Origin: Diploptera punctata
Taxonomy: Eukaryota > Arthropoda > Insecta > Blattodea > Blaberidae
Length of the DNA: 64,000 nt
Direction: 5' to 3'
Assembly (NCBI GenBank): GCA_030220185.1
Contig: JASPKZ010003432.1
Span: forward strand, 1,860,001 to 1,924,000
A program made the position numbers and the translations under genes. The first letter of the stretch is position 1. Each line of letters opens with the position of its first letter. The notes below the pieces were generated by a model. The model saw only the letters and a program-made list of their open reading frames with translations, had not been told where the DNA came from and did not search any database. Positions 44,301 to 56,900 of this stretch are shown in pieces.

Positions 44301-44344
44301 TGTGTATATTAATTTACATATAACAAAAATACCATATTTACTCA

Positions 44345-44460
44345 AATCTAAGATATATCTTCTTCTTCTTCTTCCTTTCAAGTATTAGGCCAAGGCCTGT
44401 TATGATCCTATAGAAAATTTTCCCTCCAGCGTTTCATAGGACGATAGAAAAATCATGAAA
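44345..44460 (-). pseudogene. RTE-type GAA-tailed 3' end
   Basis: CTTCTTCTTCTTCCTTTCAA and AGTATTAGGCCAAGGCC mirror the tail at 2975-3007. Confidence 0.65.
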
Positions 44461-44584
44461 CAACACATTTACAGTAAAAAATCTGTTTTTCTTTACTAAA
44501 ATATTTTATATTGTACTTGCCAAATTATGTTATTAAACATATGTTGGAAAAAACTAAACTAAAACTAATTGTATTAATCAAAAT

Positions 44585-44765
44585 TAAAGTGGGAAGTAAC
44601 ACTATGAGGTATTTTGAATTTATAAATGAGTCGGAGAAAATGTTTTTATATCTCACCTCATAAAGTTACATATTTTCACAATACTGGTTTCAAAGGTCAT
44701 TCACCTTCATCTTTATGAGGGTGAGATATAAAAATGTTTTCTCCAACTCATTTATAAATATTAAA
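44585..44765. mobile_element. Solo PLE termini with hammerhead-like motif, subfamily 6
   Basis: GGGAAGTAACACTATGAGGT opens the segment. Inverted copies of AAAAATGTTTTCTCC-type text flank a centre near 44690. On the minus strand ATGA, AGGT/ACCT stem with loop GAATG, then GAAACC resemble the hammerhead core. Confidence 0.45.
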
Positions 44766-44789
44766 ACTAATATTACTGGAGGATAATAG

Positions 44790-45020
44790 CCCTGCAGACA
44801 TAAGCTATCCTTACATCTGTATCCTGAGCTAATATTTTCCTGGCATTCCCTGTATAATCCATCTCCCTCAAATCATGCTTAGTATTATTCTACCACTAAT
44901 TTTTGCCCTACCTACTTGATGCTTTCCTAGAAGAAGTTTGCATGCCCCTCATTCATTCCTCACATGTCCTGCCCATCTCAATCTATAATACTTAATTGTT
45001 CTTTAGCTTTCCCATAAAGA
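44790..45020 (-). pseudogene. Second RTE-like family, 3' fragment
   Basis: CTGAGCTAATATTTTCCTGG and CACATGTCCTGCCCATC mirror the 24560-24800 region. Confidence 0.6.
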
Positions 45021-45254
45021 TCATGAGAAGCAGATGACCAAAGACATAATGGAAGGACACGACGACATAAGAACGAATTAACTTACGCAACAAGCTATAA
45101 GCTTAAAACAAAAAAAAAATCTTATAGCTCAGAGTTATGTAGTTTTCTCCATTCACCTTTCTGTTTTTAGTCTAAACATTTTCCTAAGCACTTTAATCTC
45201 ATATTACACATAATATTTTTATGTCTGTTAAAGTAAGTTTCATATCAGTTATAT

Positions 45255-45545
45255 GATTGTTTCATACATGTTTTTATTATTAATGTAACACTTCTCACTG
45301 AAGGATAAATTATATTTAAAGAGAAAAATTTTCGCCTAGACCGAGACTCGAATCCAGGACCTTTGGCTTTCTGGGTCAAATGCTCTACCAACTGAGCTAT
45401 CAAGGCAAGTTGTGATCTCTTTAAATATGTTTCATACATCGATGTTTTTATTATTAATTTCATACATCTCAATGATGGAAAAAAAATCATATTATACGCT
45501 CAGACCGGGACTTGAACCCAGGACCCTTGGTTTTCTAGTCCAAGT
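45255..45545 (-). repeat. Two SINE-A units in tandem
   Basis: Reversed tRNA-like units at 45340-45412 and 45500-45540. The second is truncated. Monomer text TTATTATTAATTTCATACAT lies between. Confidence 0.65.
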
Positions 45546-45591
45546 TTCATACATTTTTATTCAAATTTTTTAAAGTAAGTTGAAAGGACAT

Positions 45592-46008
45592 GATCCCACA
45601 CCATAGTTGAGCAGTTTAAGGCATAATGCCCTTAGTGAAGAAGGTATCGGATTTCCCTATGGAGGAAGAAATTTTCTCATAATTTCAGCCAGTATGGGAC
45701 TGATGCCCATCCAGCATCATAAAGAACTTGGGTAGCTACAATAAGTAGCAGTTCCAGGTTGAGAAAACCAGCTATAACCAGCTGGGAGACTCAATATGCT
45801 GACAATATGTCACCTCTATACTTGTTAGATGATCATCCACCTCTGTGATTAACTATGATAACGACTTGAAGGTAAAAAAATATCCCTAGCGAGTCCTCAT
45901 GTAGGTTATGTATGCACAAGTAATTATGGGTTACAGGTGTGGGTATTAGGCCAACAGCTGGCTGGAAGATCCAGGGCCCTTTAGGCATGTTGTCATGGAA
46001 TATTTGGA
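45592..46008 (+). repeat. SINE-D with an internal extra segment
   Basis: The head is decayed (ATAGTTGAGCAGTTTAAGGC). The body is normal to TGATCATCCACCTCTGTGAT, then about 90 extra bases (45855-45940) before the GGCCAACAGCTGGCTGG tail. Confidence 0.6.
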
Positions 46009-46469
46009 ATGGCAAGAGTTCCTATACTTAATTTCTTCCTGCACCTCTTTCCAGTTTGTAATTATTGATCCCATATACTGCCAGTTCGTAAATTTCTCCC
46101 ATTTGTTAAGTATGAATTCCTATTATATAACATTTCCTACGTGAGACCTGTTATATTTAGTTTTATTGATATGAACAACCAACATTTTTATGTCAGTATT
46201 TAATTAGATAACTAAATAAATCACACACTCCTGTAACTAATCCGACATACACTAACTTGCCCTCAACTAAACCTAATTAAATAAATCGCACACTCCTATA
46301 TAAACTAATCTGGTGTACACTAACTTGCCATGTCACATTCTGTTTGACTTCATGTATTTATGCACAAAGAAGAAAAAAACTCATCAATGCATCGCAGCTA
46401 GCAATTTAATGTAACACATAGTAAACTGATGGAGGTGGAATGTAAAATTGTGCTTTATAATAAGTAGTT

Positions 46470-46670
46470 AGTTTTTAGGACTCACCTCATAATTGTGGAA
46501 TTCTTGAAGACTATAGTTTTGATATGTTATCTACTGTTATCAATTCCGTCTGTTAAATTGGCATTGGTGATCCTGTAGATTGATTACTGCTCCCTTTGTT
46601 GGCTGACTGATGAACTTCCAAATTGAATCTTTTTCCCAGTAATTTCAAAATTTTCCTTTTATTATACTTA
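46470..46670 (-). pseudogene. PLE terminus and endonuclease end
   Basis: GGACTCACCTCATAATTGTG, then a reverse reading KFWEIXKNFNLEVHQSAN-like with CTCCCTTTGTTGGCTGACTG, corresponding to the conserved FGRPPDGA stretch. Confidence 0.55.
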
Positions 46671-46879
46671 AAAATAGTGTAGTACATAGTAACAAAATAT
46701 GGCATTAGATGCCACACTACAAAAAGAACATGTTGGTACTACAATCTGTAGTCATATATATTTTGCAACCAGTGGTTCGTTCTAGCATGCAAATGCTGAC
46801 TTTTGTCAATAATACTCCAGAATATAATTTAATAACTCAGGTGTTGAAATTCAAATTAGGGTATCAAAGAGATTAACTT

Positions 46880-47385
46880 TTTTTTTTCAAATGCCTCTTA
46901 TTTCAGACTTATGATTCTTTTACATGCAATACATCTAGGATGTCCGCCGCCTGGGTTCGATTCCCAGTCGGGACAGGCTCCTGGGTGGTTTTTTTTTTCG
47001 GGGTTTTTCCTCACCTGTAAGACAAATGTCAGGAAGCTTAGGGCCCAACGGTCCCCGAAAATCATCCAGCCATCATAATCATAATCATCATCATCCTTCA
47101 TGGTGTGGAAAGCAACAGGAAGCTACCACACCTATAACTCCCTAGTAAAGCTGCAAAGCATAGCATTAAAATGCTGTGATTGCAGTGAAAGACCTGCCCT
47201 TGGGCAGAATTACTATGGATGGACATCTAGGACAAGAGATTCTTAATTTTACTTTCCTTTTGAAGGAGGTCATACTTAGGATTTTTCACTTGAAAAAGTC
47301 AATTGGCCATGGCTAGATTTGAACTTGAAACATTAACTACAGACTTGAGTATTGTAACCACTGAACCATCAAGACCGATCTAAGG
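46880..47385 (-). repeat. SINE-F-prime interrupted by SINE-E
   Basis: The left part 46880-46940 and right part 47223-47385 rejoin into one F-prime copy once the SINE-E is removed. Confidence 0.65.
46941..47222 (+). mobile_element. SINE-E with 10-bp TSD
   Basis: ACATCTAGGA occurs at 46931-46940 and 47223-47232. The head is 5' truncated (TGTCCGCCGCCTGGGTTCG), and the body is complete to the family end CTATGGATGG. Confidence 0.85.
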
Positions 47386-47494
47386 GCTTTGACATGCATG
47401 CATAATGTTCAGATTTCACACCAGTACATGCATTTTGAAGTTTATTATACAGTTTTAACTAATGCTAACCATCTAACTGGCAGTATTCGAACCC

Positions 47495-47965
47495 GAAGGC
47501 TCATGGCCATGATAACATATGCTTTCCATACATTCCCATCCTGAGCCGTTATTTTCCAACCATTTCCCCTAAAATGCATGTCAAAAAATCATGGATAATG
47601 TTATTCTTCGACCTCATTTTTGACCTTCCTGCTGGATTTTTTCCTACAACAAGTTTCTCTTCTTTCATCCCCATTCGTCACACATGTTCTGCCCATTGCA
47701 GCTTATGAGACTCAACTGTTCTTATGCTATCAGGTTTCCCATAAAGATCATATAGTTCACTGTTATGTAGTTTTATCAGTGGGGAAAAATATTTAGTCCT
47801 CTCTCTTTTGTCTAAAAATTTTCGTAAGCACTTAATTCTCAAATACATGTAATCATTTTTCATCTCCTAAAGAAAGAGACCATGTTTTGCATCCATATAA
47901 CTGAAAGAATTGACTTTTATAAATTTTTAGTTTAACATGTCGAGAAGTAGGGATGACAAGAGTCC
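47495..47965 (-). pseudogene. Second RTE-like family, 3' portion
   Basis: Minus-strand reading gives YLRIKCLRKFLDKRERTKYF, LHNSELYDLYGKPDSIRTVE and HKLQWAEHV, parallel to the 24257-24840 copy. Confidence 0.7.
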
Positions 47966-48221
47966 CTGTAGTGCATAATATGATACATTTCAGAGTTGGG
48001 ATTGTACAATATTAGATATAGAAATTAAACTGATCTTCTGGAAGATACATTTTTTTGAAATTCCAATCATGTAAACATTTGATACACACAGGTAGAAAAG
48101 AAAGAATATAGGTCAAAGCAAATATATGGAAAACATTCACTGAATGCCAAATCTCTCTGCCTGTGTATACTGTTCCCTGAAACTAGCACAAAGGGAAAGT
48201 TGGCTTTCGATGGTCGGTTAT

Positions 48222-48562
48222 ATGTCCCACGCCATAGCCGAGTGGTTAAGGCAAGAAGCCTTGACACAGAGCTAAGGGTCTTGTGCTGATTCAAGTCCCC
48301 ATGGGGAAGAAATTTTCTCATGAAATTTCGGCCAGTATGGGACTGATGCCCACCCAGCATCATGAGGTGTTTGGGTAGCTACAATAAGTAGCGATTCCAG
48401 GTTGAGAAGACCAACTATAATGGTTGGGGCACCCGACATGCTGAGCACATGTCACCCCTATACCGGCTAGATGATTGTCTCCTCTGTGATTAACATATGT
48501 GGATTTTAGGCCAGCAGCCAGCTGGAAGGTCAAGGGCCTTCTAGGCCTGTTGTGCTTGGAGT
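48222..48562 (+). repeat. SINE-D, near full length
   Basis: Head GCCATAGCCGAGTGGTTAAG, body CCCACCCAGCATCATGAG, tail GGGCCTTCTAGGCCTGTTG. Confidence 0.75.
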
Positions 48563-48579
48563 TTTTTGGCTGGTTATAT

Positions 48580-48865
48580 TCTGTGTCAAATTAAGAGTAT
48601 TATACATAGGTTCATGTTTGGGGTTCAAACCAGGCCAGGGTTGATGGATTTTTAGGATGGAAAATCCAAGGGTCAAGTCCTCTAGGAGGGACTTTAAGGT
48701 ATGGGTCCTGAGCCTGAAGATTTTTCAGGCTCTTAAAAGAACTGCAAGCCTGACAAAAAGGCCTTTATGCAGAATTTAACCAACCTTCAACCATCCAAGT
48801 ACTTTAGTAGCCAACTAATGTCTCATTGAGGTGATATGCTAACCACATGTCACTCATTGACATTT
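48580..48865 (+). repeat. SINE-F, 5' damaged
   Basis: GTTCAAACCAGGCCAGGG, GATTTTTAGGATGGAAAATC, CTCATTGAGGTGATATGC. It follows directly on the SINE-D copy. Confidence 0.65.
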
Positions 48866-48889
48866 ATAGGTAAAAAGCACAACTAATTT

Positions 48890-49165
48890 ATATTCGAAGA
48901 GAAAAATATACGGTCAGACTGGGGTGTGAACCCAGGACCTTTCGCTTTCTATTTGAATGCTCTACCAACTGAGCTGTCTGAGAAACTCCAATCTAAATGC
49001 AAATCTTTCTCTTATGTATACTGTTAATTCCCGAGCACCAAATGTTATGAAACCGTTGATTCGATCTTGCTTCTTTATTAAGAAGACCTTTATTGGGAAT
49101 TTTCCATTACATTATAAAGCCTGTACAGCTTCTTTCGATGTTTCGATAACTGGGTTATTTCATAA
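48890..49165 (-). repeat. SINE-A unit
   Basis: TATTCGAAGAGAAAAATATA, reversed tRNA-like unit, AATGCAAATCTTTCTCTTAT, then monomer text to TTTCGATGTTTCGATAA. Confidence 0.7.
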
Positions 49166-49375
49166 ATTAGTTATGGGAAATAAAAGATCACAAGGTATGA
49201 GGAATGATTTCACGACTCAATATTTATTAGATAACTAAATTAGAATATTTATTAGATAATAACCAAATTAGAATATGAGGTGAGTGATAAAAATTTACAT
49301 AAATAAATTAGCCTGGTTAAGAAACTCATGCTAGGGAGCACCCTTGTCCCCATATGGGATGTATGAGGTATATAC

Positions 49376-49377
<2 letters not shown>

Positions 49378-49420
<43 letters not shown>
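49378..49420. repeat. (TA)n microsatellite
   Basis: A simple TA run. Confidence 0.95.
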
Positions 49421-49555
49421 TTCATGACTTAGATACTTTATTAGTCACAGATAATATTTCCTTACAGTAATTTTTATTTACTGAATTACATATCAAATGA
49501 TTTCCCATTAGCACATATGTATAAAAAATACCTAAAAAAAGGCAAGATCCTTGCA

Positions 49556-49561
49556 TTTATT
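49556..49561 (-). promoter_or_regulatory. Candidate poly(A) signal of MAIP1
   Basis: AATAAA on the minus strand, about 114 bases past the MAIP1 stop. It is the nearest canonical hexamer seen. In AT-rich DNA this can arise by chance. Confidence 0.4.
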
Positions 49562-49674
49562 TCTATTAGTATACTGTTCTTCTTCAACTAGTCTTGTGTT
49601 CTCATTCTGGGGGTCGAGTTATTAGTATACTGTTTAACACTTAAAAAAAGTAATACTACTTAGGTCCTTTTTAA

Positions 49675-49907
49675 TTAACTGGTATAGTCTGCTGGCTTGA
49701 AATGATTGATAACATTCACTGTCCATTGGTCCTCGACACCTTTAGTAAATTCCCTGATAAAGCGATAATTGCAAATGAATATCTTGTCCCTGTATTCTGG
49801 TAACATGCCCATGTTTAAAGGTGGAGACACGCCTTGCTGCGTCATTTCCTTCAGTCCACGTAGCACATGGTAACACATCGTAATTTCTACAAATCTCTGT
49901 TGGTTTT
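49675..49907 (-). CDS. MAIP1: MAIP1 exon 3 with stop
   Basis: The acceptor ctttacag precedes 49907. The required phase gives NQQRFVEITMCYHVLRGL, ending in HFKPADYTS and TAA at 49675. The central RFVEITM/REFTKGV motifs align with KFVNILM and REFTQGV of human MAIP1. An AATAAA on the minus strand at 49556-49561 is a plausible poly(A) signal. Confidence 0.9.
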
Positions 49908-50882
49908 CTGTAAAGAAAAATGATATACCACTTTAGATTATCAATAAACAATGAATTTTAAAATTAATTTTCCATAACGAATTTTAAAAACATTGTATCA
50001 ATACAACAACCTCAAATAAGGAAGAGAAAATTTGAAAACCAAAGTATAGAACATCTCAGGAATGTCAAGAAAGGGGAAGTAGAAAAATCTGCAGTAGTAA
50101 TCCATGCATGGTCAGAAAAATATCTTATCGAAAGAAAGGCAAAATTATTAAAACACACAGAAAAACCCAAAGAACTCACTGTTTAGGAAAATGACTTGAT
50201 TTTGAGGTTTTTCAGTCTACCAACAGAGGGAGCAAGAGGCAGCTCTTCAGGACGACAAAATAACAGTCATGAAAATACTGATGATGGAACCGAAGAAGGT
50301 TTTGAAACTAATCTAAGAAGACGAATATGAGGTGAGTGATAAAAGTTTACCTAAATAGATGAGGCTATCTTTATATATATATATATATATATATATACTA
50401 GAAGTCCCGGCCACGCGTTGCTGTGGCTGAGGTATACTTCAAAAATTTAAATTAAGTTGCTGTCTTTCAGCCAGATTACTTAAAACTAATACTTACACAC
50501 AAAATTAATAATATTGAAAATAAAATAAACACTGAACACACTTAAATTATGAAATAATCAATATTTGTAATTCAATTGAAATTCACGGTTGCAACAAAAA
50601 GCAAAGCCATCTGGATCTCTCTTTGTTAAATAATAAACCAATTACCTTACATCGCCATCTGTTAGAATCATATGGAACTCACAGATAATTATAACTCTTT
50701 GTTAAATAATAAACAAATAATTTGCAATAAAAAAATAATGCGACTATAAATTTAGTTATAAACAACCGTAGGTCTCAAGTTGGATCAAACAGGACACAGT
50801 GTGCAGAATTTTATTAAAACCGGTTCAGTAGTTTAGAATTCCATCGCGGACAAACAACGTGACACAAAATTTTTATATATTA

Positions 50883-50916
<34 letters not shown>

Positions 50917-53900
50917 CAATTCCACAACAGTAATTAATCCATTATTTGCTGTTTTTGAAAAATTACACTATGCAAAAAAAAGGAAAAACAATCCTGCAAG
51001 TCAACTAATAAATTATAAATTCATTTGGCAAAACTATTTATTCAAAATAAAAATTCAAAAATAAATTAACCAAAACATCCAACAACAAATTCTCAGTAAA
51101 ACAGTGGAGTTGTAGGATAAATTACTGATTTCTGATGCTCCTAGAATAAATGCTGTTGCCATCTTCTGACTGTATAGGTCCCGTTTACATTGACTACATA
51201 TTTACAACAATTCAATGATAAACAGAAATCACCTACATTGCAGTACCTTAGGAAATAAAGACTTAACTTTACAGATACTGTATCATAAGTAGCTAATCTC
51301 TTTTTTTTAAACAAAATTTTACTTGGAATGTTTTCTGACAAGAAATTAAGCTACTCTTCAAAGGAGAGACCTTCAGAGTCTAAGGTCTTGAGCCATCTTT
51401 CAGCAAGGTTTATTATCCACCGGTACTAGTCTCTGGTTTTTTATGAGAAGAATTTGTTAAGACCCACTTCCACAGCATCAATGTTTTCAAAATTTCACGT
51501 AAGAAATAGATCATGGTTCAAAACAAATGATAATCTGAAGACACAAGATCAGGGCTATATGCTGGGTATGGTAGCAGTTAAATTCCTCCCAATTCCTGAA
51601 TTTTTGTCAGATTGTTTGTGTAGTATGGGATCTTGCATTGTCCTGCTGCAAGAGAACTGGGTATCTTCATCTCAAAATTTTATGAACTTATTTCAGTTGT
51701 TGAGAATAAGGATTCGCATCAACTGCATGCCCATTTGAAATAAACTCCCAGTCAATTATACATTCAATATTCCACCAGACACACAATATTACATTAAAAA
51801 GCGACATTACTTATGAGACAACCTGATGTTTCTGAGATGCAAGATTACAAATGGAAGCCCATTAACAAATTGTGCATATACCTCTTCAGAGCTAAGTTCC
51901 AGTGTAATGTAAACAAACCAGATGTATGGACTGCATTTTCATTGGTCGAATAACTGTTTTCCTTTAAGCATATAAGAAAATGTAGTTCACTTTCTAACAT
52001 ATAAAATAAATAAAATAAAAATATTAAAAATATATATTATCTAACACATGTCTATATAAGTTATATGGGAGAATCTCAAAATATATAATTACAACTTTGA
52101 TAGATTAAATAAATAAGCATTTCATTCAATGTTTTTATTATTAATTTAATACTTCTCACTGAAGAAAAAATTATATTTGAAGAGAAAAATATATGGCTTA
52201 TAGCATTTGACACTTGGGAATTAACATGTATAAGAGAAAAATTTGCATTTAGATTGGAGGCCTAGGTAGCTCAGTTGGTTAGAGCATTGGCATAGAAAGC
52301 CAAAGGTCCAGGGTTCAAACCCTGGTTTAGGAATATATTTTTATATAAATATAAATAAAACTTAAGAGTTTTATATGATTTTCATATTTATTAAAATACA
52401 AATTCGTAACAGCTGTTTCAATACTTTGTACCTTCTTCAGACAAATTTTATCATGATTACAAATGAATTTTGGTTATATATTTTTCTCTTCAAAATATGT
52501 TTTATCCACCTCATTGAGATGTATGAAATGAATAATAAAAACATCCGATATATTTTTTCTCTTCAAATATAAGCATTTCATTGTTTAATTCTTAGGCATG
52601 TGCAGTGCAGAATATTTTAGATTTTCAGTTGTTTCAAATGGCTGCTTCTCCTACACAATTTTCTTCTTCATCTTGTAAGCCCATGTTTCCCTTAACAGAG
52701 ATTTAGGCACTCTCCCCCTACAGGGAAGAATTTGAACCATACTAATTTAGTTACACTTGTTTTCGTATAGATGTAATTCGAGTGGTCCGTGGTCTGCATT
52801 CCACCTCATACTGACATCTAGGAAACCAAGGTAGTACTAGGATGGGAAAATTCGGTAAATTTTGCTTAGAGGCCTTTTCATTCAGGCTTAAGGATCTTTT
52901 ATGAGCCTGAAAATCTTCAGACTCGGGACCCATGGCTTAAAGTCCCTCCTGGAGGACTTGCTCCTTGGATACAATTTTCAAAGTATAAAAAAAAAACTTT
53001 AAAAAGTGAAGAGAAACAAATTTTTTTAATCTTTTCAAACGGTTTAGTGAAGAAAAAAATCCTACATTAGCCATTGAAGATGTGGTGAAAATAAAAGCAG
53101 AATTTACTGTTAAGTCATCATTGAGCATATATTCTGCTCATAGACCTAATGAAATTGCAAATAAAGAATATCTATCGACATCATGGAAAAAGCATAAATG
53201 TCTCATTCGGTAGGCCCATATATAATTTTTTGTCACAAATAAATGAGAAATGGAAGTTACTAATTATTGGTACCATCTTATCTTGTATTCAGTCTATTTC
53301 CTGTAAAATACGATGTAGAAAAATGTTTCTATCATTGACAATTCACTCATATGGCAGATAAAAGTAGCACCATGATGTAGTAGATGGAGTCGGCGAACTA
53401 ATATATTATGCAAGTTTATTTACAGTACAACTGGAACTTAGCTTGGAATTAGTATAGCAACCAACTAGAAACTGTGCTACAATCTCTCAGTTTGAATTTC
53501 AAATTTTGTTCATCATCATCATCATCACTCCAGGGATTAGGCAATTGCCCGTTCCGACTTCATATTGCATCAGCCCAACGTCTTCTAGGTCTTCCAACAT
53601 CACGCCTTCCTCTTGCTTGATAATTTCTGGCTAACAATGGATATCTCTCCTTGCTCATTCCATCCATGTGATCAATCCATTTCTGTCTGTAATTCGTGAC
53701 TTTATCCAATAAAGGCTGTACTTTCAATTCTTCTCTTATATCCTCATTTCTTATTCTATCAAGTCTTGTACATCCTTTTACTTGTCTTAGGAACCGCATC
53801 TCTGCCGTCTGTATTCTATCCTTCTGTCTTTTCACTGGAGCCCAAGTTTCACATCCATACAATATTGTGGGAACCGCCATAACATTATACATTTTTATCT

Positions 53901-56900
53901 TGGTTTCTTTTCTAATTTTATTTTTGAATGTTCTCTGTATTGTTCCACACACCGTTTGAAATTTATTTATTTTGGAGTCAATATCTCTTTCCACATTGTA
54001 GCCAACATCACAGCCCAAATATTTGAAACTAGACACCTGTTCTATACTTTGATTTTCTAAAATAATTTTGGTTCTCACTGGATCTCTTCCTCTAAAAGCC
54101 ATTTCAAATTTTGTTACAGTTTTAAATAAAAGGAATCTGTCATTGCTTGCATACTTATCCTTAGTTTGTCCACCGCTGTAGTCTCGAGGTAGCGCGCTGC
54201 CTTGTTACGCAGCGGGCCCGGGTTCAATTCCTGGTTGGGACAGGCTCCTGGGTGAGGTTTTTTCAGGGTTTTTCCTCACCTGTAAGAAAAATGTCAGGAA
54301 GCTTAGGGCCCAACGGTTCCCAAAAATCATCCGGCCATTACCATCATCATCATCCACCTTCACCAGTGTGGAAAGCAACAGGAAGCTACCACACCTATAA
54401 TTCTCTAGTAAAACTGCAAAGCATGGCATGAAAATGCTGTGATTGCAGTGAAAGACCTGCCCTTGGGCAGAATTACTATGGATGGATCCTTAGTTTAACC
54501 TCCCTCTTTATAGGTAATTTTATGTGCCCCATGGTTTCTGGAATTTACAAGAATATGACAAAGGGGGAGACGATTTTAAACTCTGGATTGCATACATACC
54601 TCCCTGGATGAGTTATCAGCTCAATGCCAGGACCGTCTATGAGACAACACAAACATTTAAGACATGATATACCGTTCACTCATGCATTCACACTAAACAA
54701 GGTGAACATGATAAGGTGATTATGATGACTAAATTATGTTTGGATATTGTTACAGATGAGGAAAAACCCCAAAAATTCTCACCCAGAAAAATTGTCCCAA
54801 TCAGGAATAGAACCCATGCCCACTGTGTAAAAGGTAATGACAATATTCTGAGACCATAGCAGTATACAGAAATATCTCATAAATAAGTGAAACTTACTTA
54901 CTGTCTTCATCACTAAACATAACTCCTATTTGATAAGGAAATGAGAAGTAAATATCATCTTTTAAAATAGCCAATTCTTGTCTCTGCTGCACTGAAAAAC
55001 TGGCCACACTTTTCTTCACTTCTTGCAGTGCTTCTAAAGTTACCAAATTATCTAGGCTGCCATAATCTCCTTTTGACAAACATGAAGAAACATATTCCAC
55101 AGCCTGCAATCATGCAATATAATATACAAATAAAATTAAGTGATTGTAATCAAATGGTAAAGAGAAAAATTTATGCCTGAACCAGGAATCGAACCCCAAA
55201 CTTTCAGCTTTCCATGCTGATGCTCTTAACCATTGAGCTAATTCAGGCTTCCTTCCCATCAAAGAATAAATCCTTCCTTTACCTTACTGTTGGATGGGAA
55301 GGAAGGCTGAATTAGCTCAATGGTTAAGAGCATCAGCACGGAAAGCTGAAGGTTTGGGGTTCGATTCCTGGTTCAGGCATAAATTTTTCTCTTTACCATT
55401 TGATTACAATAATTTAGTAGTGTACTTTAATATACTTATTTCAATCATAGTAACAGCTTTAGCTTCTTAATATGAAATTAATAAAATTAAGTGAGTCCAT
55501 TCTAACAGTCATTCTTGGTGGATTAGATGTTAACATGTTTCCCTCTTGTTACAAGATTCACATGTCCAAACCTAGCAAGGGTAGGTGGACTTTTAAGAGT
55601 ATAAGAATCTTAAGTATGACTTCTTTCAGATGGAAAATGAAGCTGTTGATCCCATGTTTTAGATTTAGGCTATGTTATGCTATCTGTGAATCTTGCAACA
55701 GAGCACTGGTTACAAACTATATTGATAGTTATCAAAGCTTAAATTTTTGGACCAAAGAGAGATGAACAAACAGGTGAATGGAGAAGACTACATAACAATG
55801 AACTACATGGTCTTTATAGGAAGCCAAATATAATAAGAACAGTTAAGTCTCGTAGACTGCGTTGGGCAGGACATGTTGCACGTATGGGAAATGAAAGACT
55901 TGCATGGAAGCTTCTTGTAGAAAAGCCAGAGGGAAAACGCCCAGTTGGTAGACCAAGAATGAGGTGGGAGAATAACATTAACTATGATTTGAGGGAAGTA
56001 GATTATACAGGGAATGATTGGAAAGCATTAGCTCAGGATAGGGATGTATGGAGAGCTTATGTCCGTGCTGCCATGAACCTATGGGTTCGATAATGCCAGT
56101 GAGTAAGTAAGTATCAAAGCTTATCAAATAACATTCACTCTATCAACATGGTTGCCAACATGTTTATTCGTTATATTTGAAGAGAAAAATTCTCACCTAG
56201 ACTGAGACTCGAACCCATGACCTTTGGTTTTCTGGGTCAAATGCTCTACCAACTGAGCTACCGAGGCAAGTTGTGATCTAGATGCAAATTTTTCTATTAC
56301 ATACGTTGTAATTCCCTCATTCCAAATGCTTTGAAATCTTTGCTTCCATATTTGCAAATCACTTCTATCTTTAACACTACTTTATAAAGCCAGTAGGGCT
56401 TCTATTGATGTATTTATTATTAATTTAACACTTCTCACTGAAGAGAAAAATTCTCGCCTAGACCGAGACTCGATGTTTATTCGTGTTTCCACTATAGTCA
56501 ATTGACATGTTTATTCAGAATAGGTTTGTTAGATTACATTAGGTTGGGTTAATTTACATTTGGTAGTTCATCATGGTGGCTCAGGTGGTAGCATGCCTGC
56601 TTCCTTACTAGCAGGCCTGGGTTTAAAATTGTAATTGTTAAATTAATTTAATTGCAGAATTTTCTATCTCAGGGCAAGGAGAGGTGGTGGTGTACAATTT
56701 TTAATTGCTAGATTGCAAACCTCTCCACAGTACCACAGTACTGTTGAGAAGGCATGTGGTACTGTTGATACCAATTTGGGGATGTTATGCCTGGCGGCCT
56801 CGTTGGTGCTTTTCGATAGGATTAGGCTATGTGCCAGCACCACGTTTTACCTTCTCCCTTCTCTTTATCATCATTTCTCATACAGTATACTTTACACTAC

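Noticed and set aside
49742..49951. An alternative minus-strand frame through MAIP1 exon 3
   Set aside because: The frame with FVEITMCYHV and REFTKGV matches MAIP1 and the splice phase; this one does not.
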